A stretch of 64,000 bases of DNA from Methanobrevibacter millerae (GTDB taxonomy: Archaea; Methanobacteriota; Methanobacteria; Methanobacteriales; Methanobacteriaceae), in contig NZ_CP011266.1 in assembly GCF_001477655.1 (NCBI RefSeq), forward strand, positions 607,001 to 671,000, given 5' to 3'. The translations under genes and the position numbers were made by a program. Positions 59,221-64,000 of this stretch are shown in pieces. Under the pieces are notes generated by a model. The model had not been told where the DNA came from. It searched no databases and was given only the letters and a program-made list of their open reading frames with translations. Position 1 is the stretch's first letter, and each line of letters begins with the position of its first letter.

Positions 59221-59943
59221 TTAATCAAGATAAGCTTCTACTAAATTGCGTGTTTCGTTTAATGATTCCATAGGAATTCCTTTAGGCATTCCACCAAGTT
59301 CACCATCAACTTCTTTTAGGATACTTCCATCCATTCCTAAAAACATTCCTTCACTTACAGTATCCATAAAGCTTTGTGGAGGTAATAATGAGACACCTAC
59401 ACGATTTTCTTCTTTCACATTCAAATCGTTGGTAACAACTGTAATTGCACGCTTACCTAAATTGACGTTACATATCATTAGAGAATCTGCTTTTGGATGT
59501 TTTGTAACACTCATTACCTCTCCGACTTTAATATCAATTCCAATAATCGGGTCGTTAATAGGTCCAAGTGCTAAGCGGTCTTTAAGGCCTAATAATGTAT
59601 CAATAAAGAATCTTACTTTTGCAATGTTTTCTGCAGTTTTTTCTCGTTCTTCTTTAGGTGCTCCATTTAAAAATGTTTTATTCCAACCTTCTCCACCTAA
59701 GCACTCTACAATCTTTTCTGTTTTTTCAGTTAAACTCGCAACATCTGGTGAGTTGACGAGGTCTTCTCCTTCAAGATAAGAATAAAGTAATGATTGAAAA
59801 TCACTATTCATTTGTTTTCCTGTTTCAACAGCAAGTTTCTTATTCCAATTTCCTCTAAATGATGCAGTTGGAATAAGATTCAAATAATTTTCTCTTGCCT
59901 TATTTGCTACTAAAATTCTATAATCTTTCGTTGTATCCCACAA
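59221..59943 (-). CDS. tRNA-binding OB-fold protein (MetG-C/EMAPII-like)
   Basis: This 240-residue protein has a unique helical N-terminal half (about 1-120) and a C-terminal tRNA-binding domain of the MetRS-C/Trbp111/EMAP-II type (DIKVGEVMSVTKHPKADSLM and GMDGSILKEVDGELG). It probably recruits tRNA to a partner protein. No aminoacylation domain is attached. It is a single gene. Confidence 0.85.
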   Translation of the reverse strand: MWDTTKDYRILVANKARENYLNLIPTASFRGNWNKKLAVETGKQMNSDFQSLLYSYLEGEDLVNSPDVASLTEKTEKIVECLGGEGWNKTFLNGAPKEEREKTAENIAKVRFFIDTLLGLKDRLALGPINDPIIGIDIKVGEVMSVTKHPKADSLMICNVNLGKRAITVVTNDLNVKEENRVGVSLLPPQSFMDTVSEGMFLGMDGSILKEVDGELGGMPKGIPMESLNETRNLVEAYLD

Positions 59944-60083
59944 TGTTTAATCTCCTTAAAATATAATTAATATAATATTTGACTCGAAGTTTTATAAGTT
60001 TTATTAATTTTTTCTATCTAATAAATGTATTTTATAATAATTCGCTAGTTTTTTAATTGTAATTAGCTTTTAAATCACAAACT

Positions 60084-60154
60084 ATTTATATAAACAAATA
60101 ATATAAAGTTATACATATTTATTTAATTATATTAATTATTAATTAATCTGTGGT
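60084..60154 (+). promoter_or_regulatory. promoter of the PRC-barrel gene
   Basis: A strong TATA element, TTTATATAAA (about 60084-60094), lies about 70 bases before the ATG, predicting a leader of roughly 45 bases with GTGGTGTT just before the start. Confidence 0.5.
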
Positions 60155-60160
60155 GTTATA

Positions 60161-60586
60161 ATGGTAGAAGTTTCAAATTTACGTAATTTAAGTATATATA
60201 CAAACACTGGTCATTATGTAGGTCAAGTAGAAGACATTGTTTTAAATATTAGATTAGGAACTATTTCAAAATTACAAGTTAGGGCAGTCGAACCAGAAAG
60301 AAAACAAATTGGTTTACTTGATAATATTAAAGGTGCTTTTCAAGGAATTCCTGAAGAAAATGTTGGTGCAAGGTCTTTCCAACAGGATTTATTAACCGTT
60401 GATTTTGATAAAGTACAAGCAATTGGAGACATTATGTTAATCAATCCAAGAGATATTAAAAAAGTTAATCCTGAACCACCTATGCCTGACACAGTTGCTC
60501 CAAATCATGCTCCACAACAACCTCCAAAACCTGAAACTCAACCACAATTTGAAGATAAACCTAATTTTGGCTCTGAAAGATTATAA
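60161..60586 (+). CDS. PRC-barrel domain protein with Pro-rich tail
   Basis: This 141-residue protein has a PRC-barrel at its N-terminus (VEVSNLRNLSIYTNTGHYVG and ISKLQVRAVEP) and a low-complexity Pro- and Gln-rich tail (PQQPPKPETQPQFEDK). In Haloferax, PRC-barrel proteins CdpB1 and CdpB2 are part of the cell-division machinery, and euryarchaeal homologues of this size exist, so a division or RNA-processing link is possible. It has a strong TATA box and a terminator of its own. Confidence 0.8.
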   Translation: MVEVSNLRNLSIYTNTGHYVGQVEDIVLNIRLGTISKLQVRAVEPERKQIGLLDNIKGAFQGIPEENVGARSFQQDLLTVDFDKVQAIGDIMLINPRDIKKVNPEPPMPDTVAPNHAPQQPPKPETQPQFEDKPNFGSERL

Positions 60587-60608
60587 TTTCAATCTTTCAA
60601 CTTTTTTT
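60574..60608 (+). terminator. hairpin terminator after the PRC-barrel gene
   Basis: TGAAAGATT (60574-60582) pairs with AATCTTTCA (60591-60599) around an eight-base loop, then a seven-T run. It overlaps the last codons of the gene. Confidence 0.65.
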
Positions 60609-60636
60609 ATTTAATTATTTTTTTGCAGTGATTTTA

Positions 60637-61401
60637 ATGAATGTAGGAATTATAGGCTGTGGAGCTATTGCTAATATTATTGCAAGTAGAATAGTTCCTG
60701 AAGACAATAATATTGAAATTAAATACTTTTATGATAAAGATGTGGAAAGAGCAGAAAATTTAGCTACCTTTGCTGGGGGTGTTGCTGTTCTTGATTTTGA
60801 TGCGATGCTTGATGATGTTGATTTAGTATTGGAATGTGCTTCTCCGGATTCTGTTAAACTATTGGCTCCTAAAGTATTGGAAAAAGGAATTGATATGATT
60901 GTTATGAGTATTGGGGCTTTTATGGATACTGGCTTTTACACTAAAGTATTAAATATTGCTCGTGAAAATGATGCGCACATTCATTTGCCTTCCGGTGCTA
61001 TTGTTGGATTGGATGGTATTAAGGCTGTTGCAGATTTCGGTTTAAAAGAGGTTACATTAGTTACTCGTAAATCCCCAAAATCTTTGGGTAAAGATATTGG
61101 TACTGAAGAAATATTATTTGAGGGTAAGGCTTCACAGGCGGTGAAAGAATTTCCATTAAATATTAATGTAGCAGCAACAATCAGCATGGCATGTAATCGT
61201 GACATTGATGTTAAAATCATTGTTGATCCGAATGTTGACCGTAATGTTCATGAAATTACTGCAAAAGGAGATTTTGGTGAGTTTAAAACAATCACTATGA
61301 ATCATCCGTGTGCAGCTAATCCAAAGACCAGTATGCTGGCTGCAATTTCTGCAATTAAATTGCTTAAAAGTTTTGATGAAACTATATCTGTTGGATTATA
61401 A
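60637..61401 (+). CDS. nadX: aspartate dehydrogenase NadX
   Basis: This enzyme oxidises aspartate to iminoaspartate, the substrate of NadA. It has 254 residues with an N-terminal Rossmann GIIGCGAIAN and a C-terminal catalytic region (NHPCAANPKTSMLAA). ATG 60637 follows GTGAT; TTG/ATT alternatives at 60628 are not needed. It overlaps thg1 by one base (TAATG). With nadA and nadC in this window the de novo NAD path is complete. Confidence 0.93.
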   Translation: MNVGIIGCGAIANIIASRIVPEDNNIEIKYFYDKDVERAENLATFAGGVAVLDFDAMLDDVDLVLECASPDSVKLLAPKVLEKGIDMIVMSIGAFMDTGFYTKVLNIARENDAHIHLPSGAIVGLDGIKAVADFGLKEVTLVTRKSPKSLGKDIGTEEILFEGKASQAVKEFPLNINVAATISMACNRDIDVKIIVDPNVDRNVHEITAKGDFGEFKTITMNHPCAANPKTSMLAAISAIKLLKSFDETISVGL

Positions 61402-62111
61402 TGAAAGAATATGAAATTTTCTCTGATTTGAGAGTTCCTGTTAATTCTAAAATCATTGTTCGGTTAGATGGTAGAAGTTTTCATTCATTTGCAAAAAAGA
61501 TGGAACTTGTAAAGCCATATGATGATGCTTTTTATAATGTAATGGTGAATGTTTCAAAGGAACTGTTTGAAGAGTTTTCACCACTTTTTATTTATACTTT
61601 TTCTGATGAAATCAGTGTTCTTTTAGATAAAGTTCCTTTTAATGGTCGTGTTGAGAAAATAAATTCTGTTTTTGCCAGTTTCGCTTCATCTTCATTTACA
61701 TTAAACTATGATAAAAAGTTTTCCAAGCCAGTTGCTTTTGATTCAAGGGTTATTCCCATTAATGATGATGTTTATGATTACTTCAAATGGAGGCAGGATG
61801 AGGCTTGGAGAAACTGTGTTAATGGATATGGAATTCATTTTTTAAAGTCCAAATACTCTTCTGATGAAGCAAATCAAAAGATTAATGGTTTAGGATTATC
61901 GGATATTCATGAATTATTGTTTCAAAACGGTTTAAATTTGAATGATGTTGAAACATGGAAAAAAAGAGGTATAGGTGTATATAGGAAAAATAAGGAAGTG
62001 ATTGGATTCAATAAAAAAGAATCAAAAGAACAAATCTCATATCGTAGTTTTGTTCATGTTGATTGTAATCTTCCGATTTTTTCAAAAGATTTCTTTAACA
62101 GTCTTTTTTGA
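61401..62111 (+). CDS. thg1: tRNA-His guanylyltransferase-like protein (Thg1)
   Basis: This 236-residue Thg1/TLP has metal carboxylates in IVRLDGRSFHSFAKK and YTFSDEISVLL. Archaeal members add nucleotides 3'-5' and may repair tRNA 5' ends or provide G-1 of tRNA-His. It overlaps nadX by one base and is followed after 9 bases by a JAMM-protease gene, so the three form one operon. Confidence 0.93.
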   Translation: MKEYEIFSDLRVPVNSKIIVRLDGRSFHSFAKKMELVKPYDDAFYNVMVNVSKELFEEFSPLFIYTFSDEISVLLDKVPFNGRVEKINSVFASFASSSFTLNYDKKFSKPVAFDSRVIPINDDVYDYFKWRQDEAWRNCVNGYGIHFLKSKYSSDEANQKINGLGLSDIHELLFQNGLNLNDVETWKKRGIGVYRKNKEVIGFNKKESKEQISYRSFVHVDCNLPIFSKDFFNSLF

Positions 62112-62120
62112 GGTGATTTG

Positions 62121-62822
62121 GTGGGTTTTTTATCAAGGATATTTAGCAGTGATGGTGATGAGGAATTTGATGAAATATGTGTTGATAGGGAAGTTCTTGA
62201 CGCTGTAATTTATTATGCTAAAAAATCTTATCCAAATGAGTTTTTATCATTTTTTGATGGGGAAATCATCGATAAGAAACTTTATATTAATAGTCTTATT
62301 TTTATTCCTGGTGAAACAGGTGCTACTGGTGCTGTTGTTCACACAGAAATGTTGCCTCCAACCATGAAGTATTGGGGTTCTGTTCATTCACATCCAGGTC
62401 CTAGCGCTCAACCTTCTGGTGCTGATTTAAAAACTTTTTCAAAACATGGGGTTTTTCACATGATAGTATGTTTGCCATATAGCTATGATACTTTCAAATC
62501 TTATGATAAATATGGTAATCCTTGTAAATACACTGTAGGTGATTACAGCAGCATGTTCGATGATGACATTGATGATTTCTTTGATGAAAGTGATGTTTTA
62601 AAAGAAGGTGAAGTTATTAAGCCAGGATTCTTTGATGAGGATGCAAACTTTGATGATGATCCAAATACTGCATATGAAGAATATGAAAAAAGACAAAAAC
62701 CTAAAAACAATCTTAAGATAATTTCTAATAATTCATTAGAACCGATATTCATTACAAATGATTCTTCTCTTAAAATAGAATTTGATGAAAACGGCAACAT
62801 TAAAAAGATTCATAAAAAATAG
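62121..62822 (+). CDS. JAMM/MPN-domain metalloprotease-like protein
   Basis: The MPN core carries a complete JAMM set: E40, H89 and H91 (WGSVHSHPGPS), S99 and D102. The C-terminal 110 residues are acidic and disordered-looking. Such archaeal proteins can remove SAMP-type ubiquitin-like modifiers or sulfur-carrier conjugates. The start is probably GTG 62121 after GAGGTGAT; TTG 62118 touches that site. It is third in the operon with nadX and thg1. Confidence 0.85.
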   Translation: MGFLSRIFSSDGDEEFDEICVDREVLDAVIYYAKKSYPNEFLSFFDGEIIDKKLYINSLIFIPGETGATGAVVHTEMLPPTMKYWGSVHSHPGPSAQPSGADLKTFSKHGVFHMIVCLPYSYDTFKSYDKYGNPCKYTVGDYSSMFDDDIDDFFDESDVLKEGEVIKPGFFDEDANFDDDPNTAYEEYEKRQKPKNNLKIISNNSLEPIFITNDSSLKIEFDENGNIKKIHKK

Positions 62823-62835
62823 TTTTTTTGATGGT

Positions 62836-62882
62836 TAGGGTGTCCGCCAAAATTAAATTTTAGTTTTGAACCCTATTTTTTT
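62836..62882. other. hairpin at the edge of the insertion sequence
   Basis: TAGGGT (62836-62841) pairs with ACCCTA (62870-62875), and inside it CAAAA (62848-62852) pairs with TTTTG (62864-62868); a T-run follows. It may be part of the terminal repeat of the IS or a terminator for the JAMM gene. The other end of the element lies outside the window. Confidence 0.4.
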
Positions 62883-64000
62883 TAGAATATGGTTGCTGTG
62901 AGTTGTAATTGATTTTTAATGGATGTACTTTCACAGAAATCTTCTAAATCTTCCGTTGTATTTTCTATTTCTTGTTTTATGTTGTATAATCTGATTAGAT
63001 TGTATGCTAATGCATCTAGGTTTATTCTTTCTTCTGTTTTTATCATTCCGACGACTACTTCTTTTTCTATTTGGAATTGTTCTTTGAATATTCCGAATGG
63101 TCCTTCAACGCTTGATCTTTTTGCGTATTCGTCTTTATATTTTTGTTTTTCCATTTTGTGGTTCATTGCTTTTTGTAATTCTGAACCGTATTCTGTGATT
63201 GTTTTGTGTGTTTGTGAGGATGCACAGCATTTTGTTCGTGCATTACAGTTTTTACATGCATTGTAATTGTTGTATATCCTTTTTACTTTGACTGGTTTTT
63301 TTGAATCTTTGTGTGGTTCTGTGTATTTCGCGTAGAAATGTAAGTATTGGTTTTCTGGGCATTTAAATGCATCTTGTTCATAATCGTATTCAAAGTGGTC
63401 TTTATGGTATGGATTTTCGTTTAATTTTCCTATTTTTTCTTTTGATTGTTTTCTTGTTGGTATTAATCCTTCTATTTTTTCATCTGCTAGGTATGATAGT
63501 GATATTTGATTTAAATATATTGTATCTGCGCTTATGTATTTTGGTTTGGTGTTTACGTTTTGTATTGCTTTTTTAGCGATTGCTGGTAGTTCATAATGGT
63601 CTGTTGGGCTTTGTGTGACGTTTATTGCGCAGATTAGTTTGGTGTCGTAATCGACTGCAGATTGGATATTGTAGGCAACCATGTAATTTCCTTTCTTTCC
63701 TTTCATAAAACGTGCTTCAATATCGTTTACTGGTATTCTATCTTGTCCTGTGAATGTGAATTGTGTTTCTATTCCATACAATAGTTCTAATTTATCTTCA
63801 TCACTCATGTCCTTTTTTTCCAATATTCTTTGGGCAGGTTTATGGAGTTTTTCAAGGCTTTCAGGACTAACTGGGCGTCCTTCGTAGTAATCAACTAATA
63901 TTTTGGTTTCTTTTTTGGAGATTGTGTTGTTGTTGGAATTATATGCTTTTTTGATGGTTCCATCAATAGCAACGTGATTAAATTCCGTAAAACCTTCATC
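62882..64000 (-). mobile_element. IS1182-like transposase, N-terminus beyond the window
   Basis: The frame is open to the window end, so at least 372 residues of the transposase are visible. The DDE-type region (SAVDYDTKLICAINVTQ and KYISADTIYLNQIS), the zinc-type cysteines (CKNCNARTKCCAS) and the end (KRSSVEGPFGIFKEQFQIEK) match the IS1182-type group. The start, the rest of the N-terminal domain and the second terminal repeat lie beyond position 64000. The visible part has no stop codon or frameshift. Confidence 0.85.

Noticed and set aside
1-64000. CRISPR arrays, tRNA and rRNA genes
   Set aside because: No repeat-spacer pattern, tRNA cloverleaf motif or rRNA-like stretch was found in the intergenic regions.

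Overview
The window is AT-rich archaeal DNA that looks like a gut or rumen Methanobrevibacter-type methanogen (Methanobacteriales). The evidence is the archaeal information-processing set (MCM, aIF2-beta, NMD3, archaeal TyrRS, NucS, Thg1), archaeal-type PurP, a lactaldehyde-dehydrogenase-like enzyme, a YcaO-TfuA pair of the kind that thioamidates methyl-coenzyme M reductase, a class III pilin, and remnants of adhesin-like and transglutaminase surface proteins that are common in this genus. Starts are mostly preceded by GGTG/GGAG-type Shine-Dalgarno sites or lie about 25 nt from a TATA box, which suggests leaderless mRNAs.

Layout. 1-10000 is an accessory region: the end of a RhuM-like gene, a tandem ABC-exporter membrane protein without ATPase domains, a convergent two-gene ABC exporter whose ATPase domains have lost most catalytic residues, a PAP2 phosphatase, and an FtsX-family permease broken by one frameshift and two in-frame stops. 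10000-18500 on the minus strand holds a UbiB-like kinase, an HhH-MutS ATPase and two overlapping U32 proteins. 18666-20400 holds tmk and a broken adhesin-like gene. 20500-25300 is a minus-strand cluster mcm, aIF2-beta, nmd3, tyrS and a small conserved-looking gene.

25400-41400 is mostly housekeeping: FtsJ methyltransferase, phosphodiesterase, purP, lhr, HEAT protein, nitrilase, nucS, nadA, MscS, rnz and nadC. It also holds a MetX-like alpha/beta hydrolase pair, one member of which has lost its Asp and His. 41500-46200 carries a winged-helix gene and carAB. 46260-50220 carries a transglutaminase remnant, an amidohydrolase, UspA and a CBS protein. 50246-53765 is a minus-strand operon: site-2-like protease, YcaO, TfuA, and a LarE-like PP-loop sulfurtransferase with three cysteines suited to an iron-sulfur cluster.

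53800-62800 holds an M24 peptidase, UPF0145, a TadC-like protein with a class III pilin, two TMEM175-like channels, an aldehyde dehydrogenase, a tRNA-binding protein, a PRC-barrel protein, and an nadX-thg1-JAMM operon. The window ends inside an IS1182-like transposase.

All three NAD de novo enzymes (NadX, NadA, NadC) are present but dispersed. The most unusual stretches are the ABC exporters with lost or absent ATPases at the left, the MetX-like pseudoenzyme pair, and the protease-YcaO-TfuA-LarE operon. No tRNA, rRNA or CRISPR array was seen.
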